The notes under the pieces were generated by a model. It worked only from the letters and a program-made list of their open reading frames with translations. It did no database searches and was not told where the DNA came from. The translations under genes and the position numbers were made by a program. Shown here piece by piece: positions 1 through 6,793 of a DNA stretch of 7,420 bases; position 1 is the stretch's first letter, and every line of letters begins with the position of its first letter. The stretch is from Anaerolineae bacterium (GTDB lineage Bacteria > Chloroflexota > Anaerolineae > B4-G1 > SLSP01). The DNA is taken from the NCBI GenBank assembly GCA_016928755.1, contig JAFGKB010000224.1:1-7420 (forward strand), read 5' to 3'.

Positions 1-3
1 AAT

Positions 4-477
4 ATGCTAGTACAAAAACTAGGCAAGCTCTTAAACAATCGCGGTTGGACACTCTCTGTAGCAGAATCCGCGACCGGCGGCTTGTTAGGCCATTGGCTTA
101 CGCAAGTAGCGGGTAGTTCCACCTATTTTATGGGCGGCATCATCGCTTATGCCAATAGCCTTAAGGTCGATCTCCTGGATGTACAAGCGGAGAGTTTATT
201 GAACTGGGGGGCTGTAAGTCCCCAAGTCGCGTTGGAGATGGCTGAGGGCGCACGCCGGCGGCTGGGTACAGATATGGCTTTAAGCATCACCGGCATTGCC
301 GGCCCCGGTGGTAGTACAGTCACAAAACCTGTGGGGCTGGCCTATGTGGGTCTGGCCGTTCCCCATGAGTGCTGGGTGTGGCGTGTCATTGGGCGCGGTA
401 ATCGTGAGTCCAACAAGCGGGTGTTTGCCGAAATCGCTCTCCAACGGGCGATCATATATTTAGACACCCGCGAATAA
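4..477 (+). CDS. pncC: Nicotinamide-nucleotide amidohydrolase, PncC / CinA C-terminal domain family
   Basis: Proteins of this family deamidate nicotinamide mononucleotide to nicotinate mononucleotide in the pyridine nucleotide salvage cycle, in the cytoplasm. The 157-residue product covers the whole CinA C-terminal domain. Visible motifs are AESATGG (20-26; most relatives have AESCTGG), GGIIAYAN with a following Lys (44-54), GAVS (69-72), the EMAEGAR helix (78-84), SITGIAGPGG (94-103) and KPVG (108-111). The length matches stand-alone PncC (about 160 aa). However, the frame is still open at base 1 and no ribosome binding site is visible, so this could also be the C-terminal half of a two-domain CinA protein whose MoCF-like domain lies outside the window. 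It is the only + strand gene and ends in a hairpin terminator that overlaps its stop codon. Family assignment is secure; the start is not. Confidence 0.88.
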   Translation: MLVQKLGKLLNNRGWTLSVAESATGGLLGHWLTQVAGSSTYFMGGIIAYANSLKVDLLDVQAESLLNWGAVSPQVALEMAEGARRRLGTDMALSITGIAGPGGSTVTKPVGLAYVGLAVPHECWVWRVIGRGNRESNKRVFAEIALQRAIIYLDTRE

Positions 478-521
478 GAGGTGCATTGCACTTTCTTAAG
501 TGCGTTGCACCTCTTCGTTTT
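476..521 (+). terminator. Rho-independent terminator of the pncC gene
   Basis: Arms 476-493 and 498-515 pair over 18 positions: 10 bp perfect, then one T-T mismatch and one G-T wobble, then 6 bp perfect. The loop is TCTT and the tail is CGTTTT. The left arm starts inside the TAA stop codon of pncC. Confidence 0.8.
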
Positions 522-560
522 AAAAACTAATACACTTTCTCAAGTGTATTGCGCCTTTTC
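487..560. repeat. Tandem imperfect direct repeat of a 30-nt hairpin-containing unit
   Basis: Bases 487-516 and 531-560 (offset 44) match at 24 of 30 positions. All six differences are transitions. Two of them, at 488/503 versus 532/547, change a G-C pair into an A-T pair, so the stem is preserved. This suggests duplication of a terminator-like element followed by drift under pairing constraint. Confidence 0.6.
529..550 (-). terminator. Second hairpin, probable terminator for the convergent minus-strand gene
   Basis: A perfect 9-bp stem (529-537 with 542-550) closes a TCTC loop. Read on the minus strand it is followed by AGTTTTT, which suits termination of the gene ending at 616. It may also back up the + strand terminator, since CCTTTTC follows at 554-560. 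The hairpin resembles the one at 476-515. Confidence 0.6.
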
Positions 561-615
561 ACTGTTCCATCTTGGTGTAGTTAGCTGCGTGGTAATTTCT
601 TAAAGACCTTACGTC

Positions 616-1464
616 TCATACCTCATTCTTCTCTAACTCCGCAATGCACAATTTCAGCAATTCCCGCATATGGATAAACCTATTTGAGTGCCGTTCTGTA
701 TTAGGAAAGAAGATCTTCACTAGCTCTTGGGCTGCTTGTCCGATTCCCGATTCTGTACTCCCTTGCTTAATAATATGGCGAGCGGATTGCTGCGTTACGT
801 TAAAAAACTCTTTTTGCTCCTCGATTTCTCCTGGCCGGATAGCTGCCCGGCCTCTGCCGGGGATAATGTAGTGCAGATCACGCCGGTCGCTAAGCTCTGC
901 CAGGTACTTTCCCCAGTTGTCAATATCCACATCTTTTGCTAATACCGGCACCTCGCCGGACGCAACAATGTCACCGGCAAACATAAGATTTTCGCCGGGT
1001 ATATTGATATACAGGCTGCCAGGACTAATTGAGCTTACGGCGTGTAGTTCTATTGCCGGGCTGCGATGGTGTAGTAATAGATGCTGTTGAAATGCTATCG
1101 TTACACGATGGCGTTTAGTGGTGGAAAATACCCCGGTATCTTCGGGGCGTTGTTCTCCTACCACTTGGAGTAACTCGCCCCAGGCTTTATCGTTCTTATT
1201 GGATAGTAACCTGGCCGTGTGCTCCTGGGCGATCAGGGGGATATTCCAGTGCGCTGCCGCGACCAGGCGTTGTGGAATGGCATTGGTCAGTATCACATAC
1301 CGGATCGGCCCGGCAGTAGCTTCTGCTTCTGCCCGCCATGCCTTGGCATCAGCCGGGTGTGGTGGTATATCAATAGCCAGCGTTCCCTTAGCCGTAGTGA
1401 TTAAGCCCAGGTTGTAAGGTGTATAAGATGTTTCTACGAAGACTCCAGGTGCAATTTCTTGCAT
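616..1464 (-). CDS. MBL-fold protein lacking the metal-binding motif (probable pseudoenzyme)
   Basis: The 282-residue protein follows the metallo-beta-lactamase fold: an N-terminal strand region (1-33), VILT (57-60) where the metal motif should begin, the Pro-Gly-x-Leu turn (148-151), AGD (163-165), a P...NW segment (173-184) and a C-terminal IIPGxG (200-205). The metal ligands are missing. The HxHxDH site reads NAIPQR (61-66), the next ligand (usually a His-Thr) is Ile146-Ser147, and the final PGHG is PGRG. Only Asp165 of the usual set remains. The frame is intact over the full family length, so this is not an obvious decaying pseudogene. It more likely has a non-hydrolytic binding or regulatory role, which I cannot name. 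The start at 1464 is supported by GGGGGG at 1471-1476, 6 nt upstream. It probably has its own promoter (see 1533-1560). Confidence 0.75.
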   Translation of the reverse strand: MQEIAPGVFVETSYTPYNLGLITTAKGTLAIDIPPHPADAKAWRAEAEATAGPIRYVILTNAIPQRLVAAAHWNIPLIAQEHTARLLSNKNDKAWGELLQVVGEQRPEDTGVFSTTKRHRVTIAFQQHLLLHHRSPAIELHAVSSISPGSLYINIPGENLMFAGDIVASGEVPVLAKDVDIDNWGKYLAELSDRRDLHYIIPGRGRAAIRPGEIEEQKEFFNVTQQSARHIIKQGSTESGIGQAAQELVKIFFPNTERHSNRFIHMRELLKLCIAELEKNEV

Positions 1465-1480
1465 ACTTTTCCCCCCATCT

Positions 1481-1511
1481 ACAACCCCGGCTTTTTGAGT
1501 CTAGGGGTTGT
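1481..1511 (-). promoter_or_regulatory. Leader hairpin upstream of the MBL-like gene's ribosome binding site
   Basis: On the minus strand ACAACCCC (1511-1504) pairs perfectly with GGGGTTGT (1488-1481) across a 15-nt loop. It lies between the putative -10 box and the G-rich Shine-Dalgarno at 1471-1476. The same CCCC could instead pair with the GGGGGG of the ribosome binding site, so two alternative structures are possible. There is no T tract, so a plain terminator is less likely. Function is inferred. Confidence 0.4.
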
Positions 1512-1532
1512 GGATTGACTGATATTGCCCCT

Positions 1533-1560
1533 ATTATACCTTATCCTGGGGTAAGATAAG
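1533..1560 (-). promoter_or_regulatory. Putative promoter with adjacent inverted repeat for the MBL-like gene
   Basis: The minus strand carries a perfect TATAAT (1538-1533), placing a start of transcription near 1526, about 60 nt before the ATG. The sequence at -35 spacing (about 1556-1561, ACTTAT) is a poor match to TTGACA. The inverted repeat CTTATC/GATAAG (1555-1560 with 1540-1545, 9-nt spacer) fills the region between the two boxes, where a repressor or activator could bind. It could also be the weak 3' hairpin of the upstream alanyl-tRNA editing gene. Confidence 0.4.
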
Positions 1561-1578
1561 TGAGGAAATGAAATATTT

Positions 1579-2781
1579 TCACGCTTCACGTATCAGAACC
1601 GCCTGCTTTAAAGCCGCGAGGATTTCTTCCTCAGAGGCTAACGGTGCACCGCCCTGGGCCAGCGTCGGTGGCCCGCCGCCCCGTCCATTGAGAGGGTCTA
1701 GTGCCGCTTGTAATACGACTCTGGCGTTGATTTCCGGGAGGTCATCACTGCGGGCGCAGACAATGCGCACCCCTTTTTCTTCGGTGGTTGCCAACAGGAT
1801 GAGTGCTCTGGGGTGTTCGCGGAGTTGGGCTGCAATAGCGCGCACCTCTTGAAATGATTTCTGTTCCCAATGCTTAGTTATATAGCGTGTGCCGTTCTGT
1901 TCCGGCGCAGTATCCCAAAGCTGTGCAGTTTCCAGCGCGTTAAGTTGTTCCTGTGCTTGGCGCAATTCCCGCCGTGTGGCTTTAACTTCGTCCTGGGTGC
2001 GCTGGACAGTTTCGTAAATATCATCTTGCCCAACACTCAAACTGTTCCCCGTAGTCTGGACAATATGTTGTATCCGTTGGTAGTCGCTTAATGCGCGTTG
2101 TCCACACAGGAAGGTGACACGCACTCCGCCCTTATAGTTCTCAACATTCGTAATCTTAAGCATCCCGATTTGCCCTGTGCTTGCCACATGGGTGCCACCA
2201 CAGGCTGAGGCATCACAACCCGTAATCCATACAATCCGCACATTTTCCTCAACCTTGGGCGGCTTACGTAGGGGGATCTGCTTCAATTCATCCGGGCTGA
2301 CAAAGCGTGTTGTTACGGGACGGTCTTCCCAGATAATGCCATTGACCTTATTCTCTACTTCCTGTGTGTCTTTCTCATCCAGACCTGGGATATCCAGGTC
2401 AATCGTACTATAGGTTTCCCCTAGGTGGAAGCTGGTGGTAGCCGCGTCTAATAACTCCACACATGCCGCCGACAGTAGGTGTTGGCCGGTGTGTTGCTGC
2501 ATATGGTCAAACCGGCGTGCCCAATTAATCTCGCCGGTTACCTCCTGCGTTCCTGGTGTTTCCTTGAGCAAATGCCATACCTCTTGGTCTTCCCCAACCC
2601 ATACATCTAATACCGGCTTCCCGGCCAATGTCCCGGTATCATATGGTTGTCCTCCCGAAGTTGGATAGAAAGCCGTCTTATCCAAACGGACAAGTACACC
2701 GCGTTCAGCGTCTCGTTGCTCTACGATAGTTGCTGTAAAAGTTTTTAAGGTCGTTTGCTCGTAATATAATCTCTCGGTCAT
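1579..2781 (-). CDS. Alanyl-tRNA editing protein, AlaX-like (long form with DHHA1 domain)
   Basis: This is a free-standing relative of the editing half of alanyl-tRNA synthetase. The family hydrolyses mischarged Ser- or Gly-tRNA(Ala) in trans in the cytoplasm. In the 400-residue product, the AFYPTSGGQPYDTG strand-turn (37-50) is typical of the family. The zinc/catalytic motifs are intact: HTGQH (97-101) and CGGTH (194-198). A coiled-coil-like segment (about 255-290) leads to a C-terminal DHHA1 domain (about 295-400) with GRGGGPPTLAQGG (366-378), where many relatives have RPD in place of the PPT. The start at 2781 is chosen because AAAGGA (2788-2793) sits 6 nt before it and the protein then begins MTERLYYE, as relatives do. 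An in-frame ATG at 2796 would add five residues (MKGTT). The gene lies 83 bp after the sensor kinase gene and may be the end of the same transcript. Confidence 0.9.
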   Translation of the reverse strand: MTERLYYEQTTLKTFTATIVEQRDAERGVLVRLDKTAFYPTSGGQPYDTGTLAGKPVLDVWVGEDQEVWHLLKETPGTQEVTGEINWARRFDHMQQHTGQHLLSAACVELLDAATTSFHLGETYSTIDLDIPGLDEKDTQEVENKVNGIIWEDRPVTTRFVSPDELKQIPLRKPPKVEENVRIVWITGCDASACGGTHVASTGQIGMLKITNVENYKGGVRVTFLCGQRALSDYQRIQHIVQTTGNSLSVGQDDIYETVQRTQDEVKATRRELRQAQEQLNALETAQLWDTAPEQNGTRYITKHWEQKSFQEVRAIAAQLREHPRALILLATTEEKGVRIVCARSDDLPEINARVVLQAALDPLNGRGGGPPTLAQGGAPLASEEEILAALKQAVLIREA

Positions 2782-2864
2782 AGTTGTTCCTTTCATACCT
2801 CACCCAAATATCCGCCGTTGGGGATAGTGGCGGGGAGCGGAAGATGGCTATCATGCCTCACGTA

Positions 2865-4436
2865 TTACTTCTCCTGTGGTAACCGGTGTCGGGGTATCGT
2901 AACCGTAAACCTACTACCTTTATTCAATGCACTCTCTACCCAAATCTTGCCGTTGTGTGCTTCCACGGCCACCTTGCAGAAAGCCAATCCTACACCTGAA
3001 CCCCGTGTCTTGTGGGCATTTTTACCCCGGTGGAATATTTGGAAGAGGCTTTCTAAATCATCCGTGGCAATACCCGGCCCATTGTCAATAACATCGAAAC
3101 AGAAGTTCTCCGGGTCTAAACTGACCCTAAGCACGATCTTGCCACCTTTCGGGGTGAACTTGATCGCATTAGTCAACAGGTTTGTTAATACGCGCTGGAG
3201 CATATCGGCATCGCCGGGCATTGTTGGCAACCCCGCCGGGATTATGAAATCCAGGTCGTGCTTCCGACTGGCAGCCGAAGGTTCGATAATGTCCTTAATC
3301 TCTTCGATTAAGTTCGGAATCGCAATATCCGTGATAGTCGGCTCTCTATCCCCACGCGGGATGCTGGCCGTGTCTAAGATATCGCTGATCAGCCTTTCCA
3401 GCCGTTTGGCATTGCGGCGTGCTATATCCAGAATTTGCCCGATAGGCATTGTCATATCGCGTTCTAGCCAGGCAACCCTGGCAAGTTCCACGCTGTTGAG
3501 GATGCTGTTTAACGGGCCGTTGAGGTCATGGACGACCATATTGGCCCACTCGGTACGCATACGGTCCAGTTCTACCTGGTCCGTGACATCATGGGCCAGC
3601 CATTGGTATACCTCGCCGGGTTTGTATTTCTTCAGATAAGTCAGGTTGATTTCCAGAATGCGCCTCTCCCCTTGTGCATTGTGTACATTGAACCGCCAAC
3701 TGACCATATCCTGGGTTTGTAAATCTTGTTTGTATGCCTCAAACTCCTCCGGTGTAAGCCCAATCTGGGGGAGATGGCTTGGGCTGCCTGGTCGGTTCTT
3801 AAATTCAAATAACTTTTGTGCAGCCTCGTTATAATTCAGGATTTGGCCCTCTATACTAAGAAGTATAATCGGGTCGATATTGGCTTTAAAGAGTTGCTGG
3901 AATTGCCTCTCGGCACATTTTACTTGCTCGAATAGATTCGCATTGTGGATAGCTGTCGCTGCCAGGGAAGCCAGCGCTGACATAACTTTCTCCGTCTCCT
4001 CGGCCTTCATCTGAGTGTTGGGATTAATCAATTCCAACACTGCCAAGGTACGCTGCCCCATTTTTACCGGGACGGCATAAATGGCCTGGGTATTAAACCC
4101 GGTCTGGCGGTCAGCTTCTCCGTAGTGGCGTGTATCCTGTTTTGCATTAGGAACCCAGAGGGATTGGCCGTTGTCTGCTACCCATCCTACTATACCGGTA
4201 CCGGGTTGTAGCCGCATACCCAGTATTTGCTGCGCGCTTTTCCCTGACGCAGCTTTAAAGACTAACGTTCTATCAGCTTCAACTGAAGCAACCGATACGG
4301 CGTCTGGTTGGAAGTGTTGGTGCGCCAGTTGCATCAACTTTTGCAAGACTGTGTCGGTGTTTAAACTGGCCGTCAGTGCTTGTGCCGCTTCGTAAAGGAA
4401 TGTCAGTTGTTCAATTGTGCTTGGGTTTGTTGTCAT
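2865..4436 (-). CDS. GAF-PAS sensor histidine kinase
   Basis: The 523-residue protein has no membrane segment or signal peptide, so it is a cytoplasmic sensor. Domains in order: GAF (about 14-170), PAS (about 175-285, with PIILLSIEGQILNYNEAA near its start), HisKA dimerization domain and HATPase_c. The phosphoacceptor is His303 in VVHDLNGPL, an HDLxxPL variant of the H box. The ATPase motifs are complete: N box NLLTNAIKF (419-427), G1 DNGPGI (451-456), F box LFQIFHR (464-470) and G2 GSGVGLAF (479-486), so it should be an active kinase. The start at 4436 is preferred over an in-frame ATG at 4502: AGGA lies 8 nt before 4436, whereas 4502 would overlap the preceding kinase gene by 53 bp and add 22 unconserved-looking residues. 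It starts 13 bp after the deoxynucleoside kinase gene. No response regulator is in the window; the ligand and target are unknown. Confidence 0.9.
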   Translation of the reverse strand: MTTNPSTIEQLTFLYEAAQALTASLNTDTVLQKLMQLAHQHFQPDAVSVASVEADRTLVFKAASGKSAQQILGMRLQPGTGIVGWVADNGQSLWVPNAKQDTRHYGEADRQTGFNTQAIYAVPVKMGQRTLAVLELINPNTQMKAEETEKVMSALASLAATAIHNANLFEQVKCAERQFQQLFKANIDPIILLSIEGQILNYNEAAQKLFEFKNRPGSPSHLPQIGLTPEEFEAYKQDLQTQDMVSWRFNVHNAQGERRILEINLTYLKKYKPGEVYQWLAHDVTDQVELDRMRTEWANMVVHDLNGPLNSILNSVELARVAWLERDMTMPIGQILDIARRNAKRLERLISDILDTASIPRGDREPTITDIAIPNLIEEIKDIIEPSAASRKHDLDFIIPAGLPTMPGDADMLQRVLTNLLTNAIKFTPKGGKIVLRVSLDPENFCFDVIDNGPGIATDDLESLFQIFHRGKNAHKTRGSGVGLAFCKVAVEAHNGKIWVESALNKGSRFTVTIPRHRLPQEK

Positions 4437-4449
4437 TGCTATATTCCTA

Positions 4450-5088
4450 TCAATCAAACGTAACAATTTCTTTGCCGTGCAGGCGCTCCATAATCTTATC
4501 AATAATTAGTGTCAGATGTGTACCATTGGCGACAAAATCCAGACGGTCCGCCGGCACCGTTAACACCGGGGATAGCGAAAAATGGGCGATCCATTCTTCG
4601 TAAAGTTGGTTGAGCTGTTCCAGGTATCCTTGTGAGATCTTGCGCTCGTAAGAACGCCCCCGGTTGTGGATGCGGCTCATCAGTGTATCTACTGACGCCT
4701 TAAGATAAATCACCAGACTGGGCGGTGGTAGGATGGATGTCACGGCCTCATATAAGTCCCGGTAAGTCTCATAATCACGCTCGTTCATCGATCCCTGATT
4801 ATAGAGATTGCGGGCGAATATTTCTGCGTCCTCGTAAACCGAGCGATCCTGGATTACCGAATGGGGACGGTCCAAGAGTTGCCGGTGGTGCAGTAGGCGG
4901 CGTGCAAGGAAGAAAACCTGGGAATGAAAGCTCCAACGTTGCATATCCTGGTAGAAATCTGCCAGGTAGGGGTTGTCACTTACCCCTTCGAGAAAGGGTT
5001 CCCAATCCAAACGTTGGCTTAAAAGCTTTGTCAGCGTTGATTTGCCTACCCCTATGTTACCTGCGATAGCGATATATTGTTTTTTCAT
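4450..5088 (-). CDS. Deoxynucleoside kinase (dCK/dGK/dAK-type)
   Basis: The enzyme phosphorylates a deoxynucleoside to its 5'-monophosphate with ATP, the first step of deoxynucleoside salvage. At 212 residues it matches bacterial dGK/dAK length. The P-loop is GNIGVGKST (10-18). The substrate side is represented by E30/E34 and the WSFHSQVFFLARR helix (52-64, Gln57 at the usual base-contacting position). The DRS motif is at 81-83 followed by YED (85-87), and the LID arginines are in RGRSYER (143-149). Sequence alone does not tell which base is preferred, so no gene symbol is given. The start at 5088 has AGGA (5098-5101) 9 nt upstream, overlapping the stop of the sensor kinase gene before it. 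It is sandwiched between two histidine kinase genes (gaps 11 and 13 bp) and is a paralogue of the kinase at 6794-7420. Confidence 0.93.
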   Translation of the reverse strand: MKKQYIAIAGNIGVGKSTLTKLLSQRLDWEPFLEGVSDNPYLADFYQDMQRWSFHSQVFFLARRLLHHRQLLDRPHSVIQDRSVYEDAEIFARNLYNQGSMNERDYETYRDLYEAVTSILPPPSLVIYLKASVDTLMSRIHNRGRSYERKISQGYLEQLNQLYEEWIAHFSLSPVLTVPADRLDFVANGTHLTLIIDKIMERLHGKEIVTFD

Positions 5089-5099
5089 CAGTTTGTATC

Positions 5100-6782
5100 C
5101 TAGTCTTGTTGTTCCTTAAGTGGGTTTATTAAAGGTAAGTGAACGATAAAGGTGCTGCCTATCTCCGGTTCGCTCTCAACTTCGATATAGCCTCTGTGCG
5201 CCTCCACGATCTCCCATACTAAGGCCAGCCCGATGCCCATCCCGCCATAGCGGCGTTTGGATGAGCCATCGACCTGGTAAAATGGCTCGAAAATATGAGT
5301 CAATTGGCCGTCGGGTATCCCGATACCTTGATCTGATATAGCGATAACGACCTCGTCTTTCTCCATCCAACTGCGGATGATAATAGTTCCCCCCTTAGGG
5401 CTGAATTTAATAGCATTTTCTACTAGATGGCTCATTGCCAGGTGCAAACGCTCTATATCCCCAGGTATCAGGGGCATATGGGGCGGAATTTCGAGATAAA
5501 ACTGAATCCCCTGACGTTGTGCCGTTTTCTTAAATTCTTGTATAACCTGGGGTATTAAACTCTTTAAAGAGATAGCTGTGGAATTCTCGATTTGGACTTT
5601 ACCCTGGAGTGTCGTCAGTCCTTGAACCATCCGGTTTAAGCTACAGGTACGGCTGTGAATAATGCGTAAAATATCGGCTTGCTGTGGAGTTAGGGGGCCA
5701 ATTGCACCGGTCTTTAACATCTCTGTGTAACCTAAAATAAGTCCTAGGGGGGTGCGTAACTCATGGCTTACGTTTTGCAACATCTGATTGCGTACCACAT
5801 TAAGATGTTGGGCCTCTTCATAGGCCCACTGTAATTCTAAAGTCTGGGTGCGCAGACGTGAGAGCAGCCGCGCATTGATAAGCGCGTTCGCTGTCTGATC
5901 AGCGATAGCCTGTAATGTGATCATTTCCGCTCCATCGAAAGCCTGGGGCCGTTTACTCTGGATATCCAATGCTCCGACTATCTGCCCCCGGTGGCGCATC
6001 GGGACCGCCATCTCTGAACGGGTATCAGGCAGAGCACATACCGTCTTGGAGATAAGTGTACGGTTGTCTGTCTGTGTTACCTCGGCCTCGCCGGTGCCTA
6101 TCACATGTCCCACAATGCACTGTTCCCCAATTCTGAGCTGGTAGTATTGTTGCTGCGGCATTGGGCCTTCTTTTGTACTGGTAGCTTCTAGGGTTGCATA
6201 TTCACCATCATCACTGACCAGGAAAATACCTACGTAATCATAGTTAAAGGCCTTAGCGATCTGAGTTACGATTTGAAGCAGTGCATCTTCCCGGTCGATG
6301 AGGCCCGTAATCTGTGCACCCATATCGACGACTGCTTGGAGATAAGTCTCTGAGGGAGGACATTTCTCTTGGCGTGGAAAGTTGAGCAGTGCGATAGAGG
6401 TCAAGGTGGATATAGACTTTAACCCTTCCCACTGGCTAGTCGTAATCTCAGCGTCTTGAGGGATAGTAAAAAGTAGATTGACCATATGTTGTGGGGTGTG
6501 TTTACTCTCGCAACATCTACAGGGAAGACAAATCAGGATGTGATTATTAGGTAAGTCAAAGCCATTATTATGAATAATCTGGGGCTTGTTGCCCGGTTGT
6601 AAAATTCCCGGCAGGTGTTGTTTCAGATGTTCCTGGTAGGTTATGTCTGTAAACGGTGACCCTTGAGCGTGTATCAGGTCAACGGTATTATTTATCACAG
6701 CCCAACTCAAGGTCTCCAGGGAGACATTGAGCAGGGACGTGATTGATCTGATCGATTCTTCAAATATGGCTTGGAAGTTCAT
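5100..6782 (-). CDS. GAF-domain sensor histidine kinase with N-terminal cysteine cluster
   Basis: The 560-residue protein has no membrane segment and should be cytoplasmic. Residues 1-135 form a divergent, possibly GAF-like region containing CLPCRCC (85-91) and His95, a possible metal or redox site. A clear GAF domain follows (about 145-305, with the typical SEMAVPMRHRGQIVGALDI at 256-274). A helical linker leads to a canonical HisKA box with His340 in VSHELRTPLG. The HATPase_c domain has the N box with Asn456 (ENAIKF), G1 DQGIGIP (484-490), F box IFEPFYQ (497-503) and G2 GGMGIGLAL (513-521). All catalytic motifs are present. The start at 6782 has GAGG only 2 nt upstream, an unusually short spacing, but no better in-frame ATG exists nearby. 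The gene lies 11 bp from each flanking deoxynucleoside kinase gene. It shares the catalytic core architecture of the kinase at 2865-4436 but has a different sensor half. No cognate response regulator is visible. Confidence 0.9.
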   Translation of the reverse strand: MNFQAIFEESIRSITSLLNVSLETLSWAVINNTVDLIHAQGSPFTDITYQEHLKQHLPGILQPGNKPQIIHNNGFDLPNNHILICLPCRCCESKHTPQHMVNLLFTIPQDAEITTSQWEGLKSISTLTSIALLNFPRQEKCPPSETYLQAVVDMGAQITGLIDREDALLQIVTQIAKAFNYDYVGIFLVSDDGEYATLEATSTKEGPMPQQQYYQLRIGEQCIVGHVIGTGEAEVTQTDNRTLISKTVCALPDTRSEMAVPMRHRGQIVGALDIQSKRPQAFDGAEMITLQAIADQTANALINARLLSRLRTQTLELQWAYEEAQHLNVVRNQMLQNVSHELRTPLGLILGYTEMLKTGAIGPLTPQQADILRIIHSRTCSLNRMVQGLTTLQGKVQIENSTAISLKSLIPQVIQEFKKTAQRQGIQFYLEIPPHMPLIPGDIERLHLAMSHLVENAIKFSPKGGTIIIRSWMEKDEVVIAISDQGIGIPDGQLTHIFEPFYQVDGSSKRRYGGMGIGLALVWEIVEAHRGYIEVESEPEIGSTFIVHLPLINPLKEQQD

Positions 6783-6793
6783 ATCCTCAATAG

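Noticed and set aside
2714..2854. Possible small minus-strand ORF starting at ATG 2854 after GTGAGG, running into the AlaX-like gene in another frame
   Set aside because: It overlaps the start of a well-supported gene, its product (MIAIFRSPPLSP...) looks random, and the GTGAGG motif alone is weak support.
2782..2864. Terminator or promoter between the GAF-PAS kinase and the AlaX-like gene
   Set aside because: Only short alternative stems (CCGCC/GGCGG, TATCC/GGATA) with no T tract, and no good -10/-35 pair on the minus strand; read-through from the operon is the simpler reading.
2818..3639. Long open frame (273 codons) on the + strand opposite the GAF-PAS kinase gene
   Set aside because: It is antisense to a gene with clear catalytic motifs, its translation is low-complexity Ser/Arg/Leu-rich with no recognisable domain, and it has no convincing ribosome binding site.
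4437..4502. In-frame upstream ATG at 4502 giving the GAF-PAS kinase 22 more residues
   Set aside because: It would overlap the deoxynucleoside kinase gene by 53 bp, lies inside its coding sequence, and the added residues do not look like part of the GAF domain. The ATG at 4436 has a well-spaced AGGA.
4725..5069. Open frame of 114 codons on the + strand opposite the deoxynucleoside kinase gene
   Set aside because: It lies wholly antisense to a well-supported kinase and its translation resembles no known family.
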